Part shown: one piece after another, positions 33,210 through 43,401 of the stretch
How the letters are laid out: every line of letters begins with the position of its first letter
How positions within the stretch are numbered: position 1 is the first letter of the stretch
Source: Streptomyces olivochromogenes
Lineage (GTDB): Bacteria; Actinomycetota; Actinomycetes; Streptomycetales; Streptomycetaceae
Length of the DNA stretch: 64,000 nt
Assembly (NCBI RefSeq): GCF_021538895.1
Contig: NZ_JADDRL010000035.1
Coordinates: 1-64,000, forward strand
Direction of reading: 5' to 3'
Notes under the pieces: generated by a model
The model's database searches: none
Told to the model about the DNA's origin: nothing
Seen by the model: the letters and a program-made list of their open reading frames with translations, nothing else
Program-made: the position numbers and the translations under genes

Positions 33210-36200
33210 GGGACCATCCCCGCGGGCGCGGGGAGCAGATGGCGGGGTCCCACGCCATCCGGTACACGCCGGGACCACCCCCGCGGGCGCGGGGAGGAGT
33301 TGGACGGCCGTGTGCCGACCGTGGAACGCGAGGGACCATCCCCACGGGCGCGGGGAGCAGTCGCGGTACTCGTCGACCATGTCGGTCACACCGGGACCAT
33401 CCCCGCGGGCGCGGGGAGCAGCCGCTTCGGCCCGGTGGCTCGACTCGAACTCCGGGACTATCCCCGCGGGCGCGGGGAGCAGCCGCTTCGGCCCGGTGGC
33501 TCGACTCGAACTCCGGGACTATCCCCGCGGGCGCGGGGAGCAGCGATCTGGTCGTGGTGCACGGTGTCCTCTCGTGGGACCATCCCTGCGGGCGCGGGGA
33601 GCAGGCGTTCAGCTCAGACCGGGTCGGGCTGTTCTTGGGACCATCCCCGCGGGCGCGGAGAGCAGTTGATCCGCTGGTCGAGCTTGTCGAGCTCCTCGGG
33701 ACCATCCCCGCGGGCGCGGGGAGCAGGCGGGCTCGTGGCTGTGGTCGAAGGGTAAGGCGGGACCATCCCCGCGGGCGCGGGGAGCAGATCCGGGCCATCA
33801 TCGACCACATCCCTCCGGTGGGACCATCCCCGCGGGCGCGAGGAGCAGTTGTCCAGCCCGGCGATGACCGAGCGGGTCAGGGGACCATCCCCGCGGGCGC
33901 GGGGAGCAGGCCTCGGCCTCGATGGCTTCGGCCATCTGCGCGGGACCATCCCCGCGGGCGCGGGGAGCAGGTCTCGGTCTGGTTCATGGTCTCTCCAGGT
34001 AGGGGACCATCCCCGCGGGCGCGGGGAGCAGCCGAGCTGGTTCCGCCGTTGCCGCCGGCGGGACCATCCCCGCGGGCGCGGGGAGCAGGATCCCTCCCGG
34101 CGCTGGTTTCTGCCGGGCGTGGGACCATCCCCGCGGGCGCGGGGAGCAGTCGATAAGGCAACAAGCCCCCCAACAGGGCCTGGGACCATCCCCGCGGGCG
34201 CGGGGAGCAGGGCGATCCTCGACTTCCACGGCTGGTCGGAGCGGGACCATCCCCGCGGGCGCGGGGAGCAGCGCGTGGCATTCGTCGTGGGTGGCGTCGT
34301 TCTCGGGACCATCCCCGCGGGCGCGGGGAGCAGCCGGCCGGCTGCTGCGGGTGGCCGTCACCGACGGGACCATCCCCGCGGGCGCGGGGAGCAGTCCAAC
34401 ACGATCGCCACCGGGCTGCTCAAGACGGGACCATCCCCGCGGGCGCGGGGAGCAGTGGCGGTCCATGACGCGCCCCTTACTTGGCGGCCCAGCCGCCGCC
34501 GGTCGCCGCGGGACCATCCCCGCGGGCGCGGGGAGCAGCGGTGCCCCGCCTTGCGTGGATCGTCCGGCACGGGACCATCCCCGCGGGCGCGGGGAGCAGG
34601 CATTCAGCCGCTGCTGCTGCAGGCGCAGGTCGGGACCATCCCCGCGGGCGCGGGGAGCAGTTGAGCAAGACTGCCGAGGGTGTGCTGGAAGCGGGACCAT
34701 CCCCGCGGGCGCGGGGAGCAGTTCGCCATGACCGGCCCGTAGTCCATGTCCCGGGGACCATCCCCGCGGGCGCGGGGAGCAGTCGGTGAAGCCGAAGATG
34801 TCGGCTGCCCAGCAGGGACCATCCCCGCGGGCGCGGGGAGCAGAACAGGGTTCGGGTGTCGGCCTGTTCGGGCTGGGGACCATCCCCGCGGGCGCGGGGA
34901 GCAGAGGTTGTTCCCGTCGGACATGGTCGTGATGTCGGGACCATCCCCGCGGGCGCGGGGAGCAGCCTTCGACGGCAAGGGCATGGAGACCGTCCTCGGG
35001 ACCATCCCCGCGGGCGCGGGGAGCAGCTGCCGTAGGTGGTGGTCGACCCAGTGGTCAGGGGACCATCCCCGCGGGCGCGGGGAGCAGTCCGGTCAGCCCG
35101 GAGAAGAAGTCGCCAACGAGGGACCATCCCCGCGGGCGCGGGGAGCAGGCCCGGGGGACGCGCACGAACAGCGTCCAGAGGGGACCATCCCCGCGGGCGC
35201 GGGGAGCAGGTAAGGCGCCGACGTGCGGGTGGCATGGGTCCGGGACCATCCCCGCGGGCGCGGGGAGCAGTCACCCTTGCGTACGACGTTCCGGCCGATG
35301 CCGGGACCATCCCCGCGGGCGCGGGGAGCAGGGATGCGGGCCATTGGCGCAGGCCTTCCCTGGGGGACCATCCCCGCGGGCGCGGGGAGCAGAGCCCTGA
35401 GCTTCAGCAGCGGGCACATGACCTGGGACCATCCCCGCGGGCGCGGGGAGCAGTTTGCTGTCGAACTTGACGTCGGCGTCGATGGGGGACCATCCCCGCG
35501 GGCGCGGGGAGCAGTTCTGGTGAGTCGGGGCTGTCCTACGTGCGGACGGGACCATCCCCGCGGGCGCGGGGAGCAGCTGCACGGATAACTGGCCAGACGG
35601 CCGATGATGGGACCATCCCCGCGGGCGCGGGGAGCAGAGGCCCTCCGTCAACAGAGTCGATTCGGCGCTGGGACCATCCCCGCGGGCGCGGGGAGCAGGT
35701 GTTCTCGCTGCCCAAGGGGCGGCGCGACGAGGGACCATCCCCGCGGGCGCGGGGAGCAGGACGCTGCGGACAACACCCGGCGCTCGGACCGGGGACCACC
35801 CCCGCGGGCGCGGGGAGCAGCTACTCGGACGAGGCTCCTTTCTAGATCGTCTGGGGACCATCCCCGCGGGCGCGGGGAGCAGGCTGCGTCACCGACGAAC
35901 TGCCCGAACTCGGTGGGACCATCCCCGCGGGCGCGGGGAGCAGCACCCGATAGTCCCGAGCAGGTGGAACTCCCCGGGACCATCCCCGCGGGCGCGGGGA
36001 GCAGTCCTGGTTGCCGCTCCAGGTCTGGCCCAGGTTGGGACCATCCCCGCGGGCGCGGGGAGCAGTCCACCCAGGACGCCGAGGCGGGTGACGTGCCGGG
36101 ACCATCCCCGCGGGCGCGGGGAGCAGACCCCCAACGACCCGGGCGAGGAATTCGCCTCAGGACCATCCCCGCGGGCGCGGGGAGCAGGGGTACGCCAACC

Positions 36201-36858
36201 CGGCCGTCGTCGGCCTGGTGGGACCATCCCCGCGGGCGCGGGGAGCAGAGCTCCGGCCGGCACGGGCCCGCGGCGGTCCAGGGACCATCCCCGCGGGCGC
36301 GGGGAGCAGGTCGCCGTGTGCCGCAGATCGTGGAGGGTCCAGGGACCATCCCCGCGGGCGCGGGGAGCAGCCGCTGACGGCGGATGAGATGCCGCGTCGG
36401 CTGGGACCATCCCCGCGGGCGCGGGGAGCAGTTGATCATCTTCGCTGCGCCGAAGGCTTTCATGGGACCATCCCCGCGGGCGCGGGGAGCAGCTTCGAGT
36501 CGGGCTTGCCCGGCTTGGGCTTGGGGGACCATCCCCGCGGGCGCGGGGAGCAGCCGGCCGGCCAGTCGCCGTTCGCGCACAACGGGGGACCATCCCCGCG
36601 GGCGCGGGGAGCAGTCCACAGCCGAACCCCAGCGGCGTCGTCTGCGGGGACCATCCCCGCGGGCGCGGGGAGCAGACTGGAGCTCAAGCCCCTTACTCGT
36701 CGCTGCGGGGACCATCCCCGCGGGCGCGGGGAGCAGCACAGGTCGGGGTAGTCGCGGCGCAGGACGTCGGGACCATCCCCGCGGGCGCGGGGAGCAGCGC
36801 TCGACACCGCCTGGGGCTGAGCAGGGGGCGGGACCATCCCCGCGGGCGCGGGGAGCAG
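33210..36858 (-). CRISPR. CRISPR array 1, type I-E, 60 repeats
   Basis: Sixty 29-bp repeats with 59 spacers (mostly 32 bp, period 61). As drawn the repeat is GGGACCATCCCCGCGGGCGC GGGGAGCAG; its transcribed form is the complement beginning CTGCTCCCCGCG and ending GGGGATGGTCCC. Degenerate repeats cluster at the left (33271 and 33332), and the right end abuts an AT-richer leader beside cas2, so new spacers enter at the right. Irregular spacers: 28 bp at 34032, 54 bp at 34456-34509. Spacers 33422-33453 and 33483-33514 are identical. Confidence 0.97.
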
Positions 36859-36948
36859 ACTCCTGGAGCTGGGTATTTACCTGGACAGCGAGGCGAATCT
36901 CATGACATTCACCGAGTCCGGCAATTGCGACAAAACCTCTCCTTGTGT
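36859..36948 (-). promoter_or_regulatory. leader of CRISPR array 1
   Basis: About 90 bp between the last repeat and the end of cas2, clearly less GC-rich than the surroundings (TATTTACCTGG, GCAATTGCGACAAAACC). This is the expected position for the promoter and integration signals. Confidence 0.6.
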
Positions 36949-37317
36949 TCAGGAGTTGCCGAAGCGGCGGCGCTTTGCGGCCCTGCTCCAGCCGGAGGGT
37001 GCGGCAGTCGTGCGGCTGGCGCCTGCTGCGGGGTCCTGTGGGCTCGGGCGGTGAATCAGCGTGACGCCTTCATGATCGATGGGATTCCAAGCGTGGTCGT
37101 GGGTCCGGAAGGTGAAGCCCTGTTCGTTGTTCGTCGTGTGGGCGAGTAGGGCGCGCCCTTGGCCTGCGTACTGTCGGACTTCGTCCCAGAGCATGTCGCG
37201 GATGCGTGCCGAGGGGTTCCCTACGAACACTCCTGTTGAGATTTCCAGGAGCCAGCGGGTGAGGAACCCTCGTAGGCCGGCTGGGCAGCTGGTGAGGACG
37301 ATGACTGTCACCAGCAC
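36949..37317 (-). CDS. cas2: CRISPR-associated endonuclease Cas2, type I-E
   Basis: 122 residues: TVIVLTSCPAGLRGFLTRWL, LEISTGVFVGNPSARIRDML and AHTTNNEQGFTFRTHDHAWN. This is typical Cas2e. Start is GTG 37317 or GTG 37311; both overlap the cas1 stop. With Cas1 it forms the spacer-integration complex. The C-terminal 30 residues (RPSPQDPAAGASRTT...) form a variable tail. Confidence 0.9.
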   Translation of the reverse strand: MLVTVIVLTSCPAGLRGFLTRWLLEISTGVFVGNPSARIRDMLWDEVRQYAGQGRALLAHTTNNEQGFTFRTHDHAWNPIDHEGVTLIHRPSPQDPAAGASRTTAAPSGWSRAAKRRRFGNS

Positions 37318-38282
37318 CCCTGTTCGTAGTCGTCGGGCCCGTCGTGGTTGATGCCGGAGGCGACTTGGTGGCCGCCATCGCTCTGCAGCGTGACGACATC
37401 CTGCTCGCTTTCTGCGGGTTCGTCGCGACCTTCTGCGGGCAGCAGCAGGTGCTTGATGTCGGTGACGCAGCGGTCGAGTAGGGATGTCTCGTGGATCCGG
37501 TCACGCAAGGCGCGGCGGGTCCTGGCTCCGATGTCCGTGTCTGCGTCGTCAAGTGCGGCGACGTCGAAGGCGACGGGGATGCCGATTTCTGTCTTGTAGA
37601 GGTCGGCGATGTCGAGGACGAAGGACAGTTCGTGGCCGGAGTGCACGAAGCCCAGACCCGGGCTGCAGCCCAGCGAGGTTACGACCGCGTGGGCGATGCC
37701 GTACATGCACTGGCCTGCGGCGGTGATGGCCTGGTTGACGGCGTCTGCGCCGGTGAAGTCGCCTGGAAGGTAGCGGCGGCCACGCCAGGGGACGCCGGTG
37801 CGGGCTGCCTGGGCGCGGTAGCAGTCCTTGAGCCTCCGTCCTTCCCGGCCGAGGAGTTCCTGGCGGGTCAGGCCTGCGGGATCTTCGTCGGGGAAGCGCA
37901 GCCGGTACATCGCACGGGCCACGGCGAGGCGGCTGCGCGGATTGGCCCACTGCCGTGCCTGCGCTTCCATGAGTGCCGACGAGCGGCTCAGCGCTCGGCC
38001 GGCGGCGTAGTAGCGCACGCCTCGCTCGCCGACCCAGCACACGGCCGCTCCTGTCTCCCCGAGCAGGCTCATCGCCTGGTGAGTGATGCGGGTGCCCGGC
38101 CCGAGGAGGAGCGTGCCGATGGTCGCCGACGGAATGTGGGTCGTGCCTTCGGCGTCTTGCGCCGTGATGGCGTTGGCGTCCCGGTGGACGGTGCAGCGCT
38201 CAAGGTAGACGAAGGAGATTCGGTCGGCCGTGCGGGTGAGTTGTCGCGGTGTGAGGGCCGCTCTTCGGGAGACGGTCGTCAT
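37308..38282 (-). CDS. cas1: CRISPR-associated integrase Cas1, type I-E
   Basis: 324 residues. LLGPGTRITHQAMSLLGETG and VCWVGERGVRYYA are the N-terminal beta domain. The catalytic metal ligands are visible as Glu in LTRQELLGREGRRLKDCYR, His in LGFVHSGHELSFVLDIADLY and Asp in the same segment. Integrates prespacers into the array leader end with Cas2. Overlaps cas6e by 4 bp. Confidence 0.95.
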   Translation of the reverse strand: MTTVSRRAALTPRQLTRTADRISFVYLERCTVHRDANAITAQDAEGTTHIPSATIGTLLLGPGTRITHQAMSLLGETGAAVCWVGERGVRYYAAGRALSRSSALMEAQARQWANPRSRLAVARAMYRLRFPDEDPAGLTRQELLGREGRRLKDCYRAQAARTGVPWRGRRYLPGDFTGADAVNQAITAAGQCMYGIAHAVVTSLGCSPGLGFVHSGHELSFVLDIADLYKTEIGIPVAFDVAALDDADTDIGARTRRALRDRIHETSLLDRCVTDIKHLLLPAEGRDEPAESEQDVVTLQSDGGHQVASGINHDGPDDYEQGCW

Positions 38283-39070
38283 CGTGTCCGGTCTGTGGCT
38301 GGGTTGAGGGGGGCCAGGGTGATGAGGCCGCAGCCGTAGGCTTTCGCGCGGCCGATGCCGTGGGTGAGCGTGCGGCGCAGGGCATCCGGGTCGGTGACTT
38401 CGAGTCGGCCGTCGAAGGTGACGGTGACGAGGGAGACGGGCTTGCCCTGCCGGTTTCCGTTCGCGGTCCGTGACTTGTCGAAGGTGAGGGTGCGCTGGTC
38501 GCCGACGGACAGTTCGTAGCGGTCACCGTGGTGGTCGTGCTTGCCCTGGTTCGTCGTTCCGCTCGGCAGCAGCCGCTTGTGGTCAGCCTTCTCCAGGATG
38601 CGGAAGCCGCAGCGCTCCTGCCGCTCCAGTAGCCATCGGAATTGGTGCACGGAGGTGAGATGTGCGGTGATCTTGCGGGGCTCGCTGTCCTTGCGGCGGA
38701 TGGTGTGGACAGGGTTAGCGGTCAGCCGGAAAGCCCACTGGTCACTTGTGGCAAGACGGTCGAGGAACGGGCCGTAGGGCCTGGTCTGCCATCCCGGTGT
38801 GTCCGGGTCGGCTGCGGCCGTCGGCCAGCCGGCCTGCTCAACCAGGTGCGTCAGGTCCGGGCGGTGGGGGCTGACGATGTACAGCAGGACTTCGGCGCGG
38901 GCCTTGTGGTCCAGGCGCCACAGCACCCGCGGCCCGTCCGGGTCCGGGGTATCGCTGGGCAGCAGGCTGGGGAATGCGGACATGACTGCCGCGTGCATGG
39001 CCTGTGGTGAGGACAGCAGGCGCCGGGCGCCGGGCCGCGCCGTGTTGACGCGGAAGCGGGAGAGGAACAT
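38279..39070 (-). CDS. cas6e: crRNA endonuclease Cas6e (CasE/Cse3)
   Basis: 263 residues. N-terminal MFLSRFRVNTARPGARRLLS SPQAMHAAVMSAFP includes the His used in cleavage. The C-terminus GIGRAKAYGCGLITLAP is the Gly-rich loop of the family. It cuts each repeat hairpin to give mature crRNA and stays in Cascade. Confidence 0.93.
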   Translation of the reverse strand: MFLSRFRVNTARPGARRLLSSPQAMHAAVMSAFPSLLPSDTPDPDGPRVLWRLDHKARAEVLLYIVSPHRPDLTHLVEQAGWPTAAADPDTPGWQTRPYGPFLDRLATSDQWAFRLTANPVHTIRRKDSEPRKITAHLTSVHQFRWLLERQERCGFRILEKADHKRLLPSGTTNQGKHDHHGDRYELSVGDQRTLTFDKSRTANGNRQGKPVSLVTVTFDGRLEVTDPDALRRTLTHGIGRAKAYGCGLITLAPLNPATDRTR

Positions 39071-39792
39071 CAGCTGCTCTCATCCTCCAGAGCATCGAAC
39101 GGGTCATGCGGCGAAACACTGGCCGGGACGCCCGGTGCCGGCACCGTGGTGGTGATGACGGTGCGCAGGGCGTGGCGGCGGTGTGCGGCGGCGAAGCTCA
39201 GAGGCTGATCGCGCAGAGCATCGGCGGCGCTCTGCTCTCCGGCGGCTGCCTCCCGCAGCACGGTCAGGTCTTGCTGTGCCCGGGCAGGGTGGCGCCTGCG
39301 GTACCAGGCGGATGCCTGCCACGGTATTTCGGCGAGCACGTCTTCAAGGCGGGCTCCGATGTGCAGGCCCAGTTCGACCGGCCCGGCCGGCGGGCAGGAG
39401 CGGCGGCCGAGGAAGGGCGGGTACACCGGTGCCCTCACTGCGGCGTCCAGCATCTCCAGGAGGGCCTGTTCGCCTTCGACCGCAGCAACGAAGACGGCGT
39501 CGGCGAGGTAGAAACGCTCCGACAGCGGCATGGATTTGCCGGTGATGCCGTGGTGGGCGGTGTGGAAGTCCCGGATACGGGTGCCCGGCTGGTCGATCCG
39601 TACTCCGAATCGCAGCGCGGCCAGGGGTGCCAGTTGCGTGTCGTCGCCGCGTTCGATTCCTGCCGCGGCGGCGAGCATGCCGATGACGCCGCTTTTGGTG
39701 GGGGCGGATTCGGTGGTGCGGCGGGTGAAGCGGGCCGAGGCTCCCCATGACTGCAGAGGGCCTGCCAGCCGCAGTGCGAGCACGCTGCTCAT
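39070..39792 (-). CDS. cas5e: Cascade subunit Cas5e (CasD)
   Basis: 240 residues: LALRLAGPLQSWGASARFTR RTTESAPTKSGVIGMLAAAA. This is the classic Cas5 N-terminus, followed by FGVRIDQPGTRIRDFHTAHH and RAPVYPPFLGRRSCPPAGPV. Binds the crRNA 5' handle. Overlaps cas7 by 4 bp and cas6e by 1 bp. Confidence 0.93.
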   Translation of the reverse strand: MSSVLALRLAGPLQSWGASARFTRRTTESAPTKSGVIGMLAAAAGIERGDDTQLAPLAALRFGVRIDQPGTRIRDFHTAHHGITGKSMPLSERFYLADAVFVAAVEGEQALLEMLDAAVRAPVYPPFLGRRSCPPAGPVELGLHIGARLEDVLAEIPWQASAWYRRRHPARAQQDLTVLREAAAGEQSAADALRDQPLSFAAAHRRHALRTVITTTVPAPGVPASVSPHDPFDALEDESS

Positions 39793-40982
39793 GCGGGCTT
39801 CTCCAGCCTTTCAGCCACGGCCCGGCCGACGGCGGCGACGAGATCGCTCAGGGTGTCGGACTCGGTGCCCAGGTCGGCGAGCTTGAGGGTGTTCGGGCCG
39901 ACGCGCAGCACCCAGGTGAGGGTGGACTCCTCGTCGCCGTAGGCGCGTTCGATGTCCGGGACGTAGGCGGCGAGCCGGTCGGCGGCCTCCCGGACATGGC
40001 CTCCTTGGTCCCCGCGGACGGGTTCCTCGAAGGCGGCGACGAAGCTGACCGGCCGGGTGGTGCGGAGCTTGACCACGACGGCGTCCGGCAGGGTGTGATG
40101 CCCGAACGTGTTGATTTTTCCGGTGGGCAGCGAGGCGATGAAGCTGTGCACGAACGCCTCGACGGCGCGGCGTACCGGCTCGGTGCGCGGCTCGTCCTCC
40201 CGCAAGCCCTGCCCGAGGTTGGCGGCGAGCTGATGCACTCCGAGGGCCGCGTAGCGGTAGAGGGTGGCGGAGTTGAAGTCGACGGTGCCGATCATCCCGG
40301 CACCGGTTTCCTCGTCGGTGTTCTCGTCATCGACGGCGGTGTAGTAGTCGGACTCGTTCTCCACGCGGTGGACGCTGATGGCGTGGGCGACCTGCACCGC
40401 TGCGTCGACACTGAAGTCGGCGGCATCGGCGACCATCCGACCGAACAGAGCGATGTCGACGGAGTGGCGACTGTCGGCGATCTCCTTGACCTGCTCCTTG
40501 TTCTTCTTGTCCTTGAAGAACGCCGTGATGTCGCCGGCGCCGTCGACTGCGAGGCGGGCCAGACCGTCCAGCTGCCGGGCGCTGAGGAAGACCAGGTACT
40601 TCGCTTCCGGTGCCGGGGTGGTCTCGGAATCCTTGGCGGCGTCGGCTTTCCGCTTGGGCACCTCGGTCTTCAGGCCGGTCGCTTTGATCGTCTCGTCGGC
40701 GATCGTCAGAGCCGCATCCCCGTTGAGGGAGGGATCGAGGTCGGTGATGCGCTTGGCAAGGACTTCCACGACCTTCTTGGTCCGCACCCCGAGCTCGTTG
40801 GGCTCCAGCAGGTGCTCATCGGCGAAGTAGGTGCGCGTTGCCCGCTTCCAGGCCTGGCTGGAGACCCTGGCACGCGGCACGCCTCCGTAGATGGCGGACT
40901 TGGGGGCGCCGGTGTCGTCGCGATTGAGGTTGCTGGGCGGGACGGTCTGCAGGGCGTGCACGTCCAGGAAGATGCGGTTCAC
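39789..40982 (-). CDS. cas7e: Cascade backbone Cas7e (CasC/Cse4)
   Basis: 397 residues from GTG 40982 (MNRIFLDVHALQTVPPSNLN RDDTGAPKSAIYGGVPRARV SSQAWKRATR). GTGA overlaps the cse2 stop. Six copies line the crRNA in known Cascades. SRHSVDIALFGRMVADAADF and NTFGHHTLPDAV are family signatures. Confidence 0.95.
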   Translation of the reverse strand: MNRIFLDVHALQTVPPSNLNRDDTGAPKSAIYGGVPRARVSSQAWKRATRTYFADEHLLEPNELGVRTKKVVEVLAKRITDLDPSLNGDAALTIADETIKATGLKTEVPKRKADAAKDSETTPAPEAKYLVFLSARQLDGLARLAVDGAGDITAFFKDKKNKEQVKEIADSRHSVDIALFGRMVADAADFSVDAAVQVAHAISVHRVENESDYYTAVDDENTDEETGAGMIGTVDFNSATLYRYAALGVHQLAANLGQGLREDEPRTEPVRRAVEAFVHSFIASLPTGKINTFGHHTLPDAVVVKLRTTRPVSFVAAFEEPVRGDQGGHVREAADRLAAYVPDIERAYGDEESTLTWVLRVGPNTLKLADLGTESDTLSDLVAAVGRAVAERLEKPA

Positions 40983-41665
40983 GAGGCGTCCTTGTCGCTG
41001 TGTTCGGGGCTGAGGGTGGTGGTGTCGCTGCTCGCACCGGTGGATTGAGGCGCCGGTTCCTGCCAGGAGTGAAAGGAGCGGCCCCACTCGCGGCGGACAG
41101 TGTCGGCTCCGCCAGGCCACTGCCAGGTGTAGAGCTGTCCCGCGAGCAGGCCGTAGTCCAGCGGGATGTCCGCACGGCGCAGCAGGACGATCAACTCGCG
41201 CAGCCGTTGGGACAATGCGGTCAGGTCCGGTGCGGTGCCAGCGCGCACCAGGCGCTTGCGGACGGGCTCGTCGATGTCGTTCGGCGGCATCAGCCGCCGA
41301 ACCGACGCGCCCAAACCCGTCGGCCGCATGCGGGCGTGCGGCCGGTGCATGCGCACGCCGCGGGACTGCTGATGCAGAGCCCACAGCGTGAGCGCCGCGT
41401 GCACCGCGTTCTCGGCGCGGAGCAGTTCCTCCTCACCCAGAAGCCGGACGCCCTCAACACGGGAGTGCAGGGGGCTGGTGTCGACCAGCGTCCACAGGTC
41501 AGGCAGGTCGGCAGCGTCCCGGCCTGCGCCGCGGCGCAGACGGGCGAGCGCCGCAACGTCCTTGGGACTGTCGCGGAGATAGCCCTCCTGCCACGTGGTG
41601 ATCCGTGCGGCGGCGAGGTCGGCGACCCGCGAACGGACCGACGGCGGGGCAGAAACGGTGGTCAT
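40979..41665 (-). CDS. cse2: Cascade small subunit Cse2 (CasB)
   Basis: 228 residues, all helical: ALARLRRGAGRDAADLPDLW (the usual L-RLR-G entry), VHAALTLWALHQQSRGVRMH, LGASVRRLM and RELIVLLRRADIPLDYGLLA GQLYTWQWPGG. Forms the belly of Cascade with Cas7. Overlaps cse1 by 4 bp. Confidence 0.92.
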   Translation of the reverse strand: MTTVSAPPSVRSRVADLAAARITTWQEGYLRDSPKDVAALARLRRGAGRDAADLPDLWTLVDTSPLHSRVEGVRLLGEEELLRAENAVHAALTLWALHQQSRGVRMHRPHARMRPTGLGASVRRLMPPNDIDEPVRKRLVRAGTAPDLTALSQRLRELIVLLRRADIPLDYGLLAGQLYTWQWPGGADTVRREWGRSFHSWQEPAPQSTGASSDTTTLSPEHSDKDAS

Positions 41666-43401
41666 ACGTCAACCTTCGAATCGGTCGCGGGATTATCAGA
41701 CTCGGTCGCAGCAGAGACGACCGGGCCGGGCAGGCCGGTACCGGCTGCACTGTCGTCGGCCCGTGCGGACAATCCGTGAGGATCGGCCAGGGCTTTCGTC
41801 AGGCGCACGCGGAACCACTTGTCGGCCAGACCCGCATTCAGCCATCGCGTGCCCTTCTTGTCGGTGACCGTCCTGCCCTGCCAGGCGGCGTCGCCCGCAT
41901 CTTTGATGAGGCCTTCGCCGAGCCGACTGACGATGCGGTGCACTTCGCATTGCCAGGCGCGCCGCCGCTCGAACGGATCACCGGCCTCCCCCAGCGCGGC
42001 AAGCCAGGTGCGGTAGGGGGCCTCAAGTTCGGCGAAGCCGCGATCCCTGGCGGCCGATCGGGCCCCCTCCCCCTCGGCGCCGGCCGCGCGAGCCAGGTCG
42101 GTGGCGAGGTCGCCCAGCGCCCGCACGGCGAGGTCGGCGTCTTCCGCCGCGCCGATCGCCTGCCGGGCACAGGCGCGGTCCTGCCGGTGCAGCAGCACGA
42201 CCGGCATGGCGAGGTAGTCGTCGACGATGTCGTCGATCACCGACTGTTGCGTCCCGTACGCGGCACCGATGATGCGGGCCCGCACCAGGAAGCTGCGCGG
42301 CAGTTCCCCCTCGGTGACCAGACGGGCCATCCACTCCAGGATCCCGGGACGCAGATACGGGGCAGCCTCCGCGCCCTGCACCGTCTCCAGCCGGTCGGCG
42401 ACGAGCGAGGCGATGCCCCGCCACGCGGCACGGGCCGGGTCATGCTCCCGGGGCAGGTAGACCGGTGACTGGCGCAGCTTCTTCTCCTGTGCCGTGCTGC
42501 GCCGCCAGGCGGTCATCGGCTCATGCCGGTGCATGTTCCGGGAGGTGAGCGGGTCACCGTAGCCGAGGACCACCCCGTACACGCCGTCCTGGTCGTGGTG
42601 CAGGCGCAGGCGGCGTGTCTGCCAGGTGTACAGGTCGCGCAGGCCGGTGGGGGTGCGTTCAGTGCCGCCGGGACCGCACGGCTCACGCCGCCAGGCCGGC
42701 CGGTCATCGGCCGCGATGTCCAGTGCATCGGTGTCGGCCGCCACCAGGTTCAGCAGCAGCGTCTCGCGCAGCGTGTCCCCTTCCGCAAGAACACCGCCAA
42801 GCCCGCCGGCCCACCCGGTACCGAGCGGGTACACCTTGCCGCCCTTGACCCGCTTGTCCCCGACCGCACCGGACTTGATCCCGGAGGTGTCATAGGCGTG
42901 CGCGTGGACGACCCAGCGGGCCGCCTCGGCGAAGGCAAGGCGTTCGACGGTGGGCATCCGAGCAGTGAAAAAGGGCTCCCCGTTGGGTACGTCAGCCACG
43001 ATCCGGTTCAAGGAGAAGACCTCGTCCTTCGCCGTCCGCAGCCCAGCGGTCTGGAAGAACGGCGCGACAGGGTGAACAAGGTCGAAGCGTTCACGGTGGG
43101 CATCCAGATACGCCCCGACCTGCGCGAAGCACTGCGCATCGGCCCACAGCTCGCCCCAGTGGACGATGTCCCGGGGACCGTCAAGGACGTCGTGCGCGAT
43201 GGCCAGGAGCAGCCGAAGCAGGGCGAACTCCTGAGTGGGCAGGTCCCCCACGATGCGCCGCACCTCACCGGCCTGGGCGAACACTTGACGCAGCGACAGC
43301 TCCTCCTGCCGGCCGTCACAGCGCAGGACCCCGATCCACGGCTCGGCGGTCAAGTCGAATAACGGGATGCCGGCCGTGCTGCTCCCGGTCGGTTCAGTCA
43401 C
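41662..43401 (-). CDS. cse1: Cascade large subunit Cse1 (CasA)
   Basis: 579 residues: FDLTAEPWIGVLRCDGRQEE LSLRQVFAQAGEVRRIVGDL, TQEFALLRLLLAIAHDV, FDLVHPVAPFFQTAGL and WRREPCGPGGTERTPTGLRD LYTWQTRRLRL. Recognises the PAM and recruits Cas3. Overlaps cas3 by 8 bp. Length is normal for actinobacterial Cse1. Confidence 0.93.
   Translation of the reverse strand: MTEPTGSSTAGIPLFDLTAEPWIGVLRCDGRQEELSLRQVFAQAGEVRRIVGDLPTQEFALLRLLLAIAHDVLDGPRDIVHWGELWADAQCFAQVGAYLDAHRERFDLVHPVAPFFQTAGLRTAKDEVFSLNRIVADVPNGEPFFTARMPTVERLAFAEAARWVVHAHAYDTSGIKSGAVGDKRVKGGKVYPLGTGWAGGLGGVLAEGDTLRETLLLNLVAADTDALDIAADDRPAWRREPCGPGGTERTPTGLRDLYTWQTRRLRLHHDQDGVYGVVLGYGDPLTSRNMHRHEPMTAWRRSTAQEKKLRQSPVYLPREHDPARAAWRGIASLVADRLETVQGAEAAPYLRPGILEWMARLVTEGELPRSFLVRARIIGAAYGTQQSVIDDIVDDYLAMPVVLLHRQDRACARQAIGAAEDADLAVRALGDLATDLARAAGAEGEGARSAARDRGFAELEAPYRTWLAALGEAGDPFERRRAWQCEVHRIVSRLGEGLIKDAGDAAWQGRTVTDKKGTRWLNAGLADKWFRVRLTKALADPHGLSARADDSAAGTGLPGPVVSAATESDNPATDSKVDV

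Noticed and set aside
33204..36905. Several long open frames with repeating SPRARGA or SPRPRGW units
   Set aside because: They are translations of the CRISPR repeat and spacers; the 61-bp period yields Pro/Arg-rich repeats by chance of composition.
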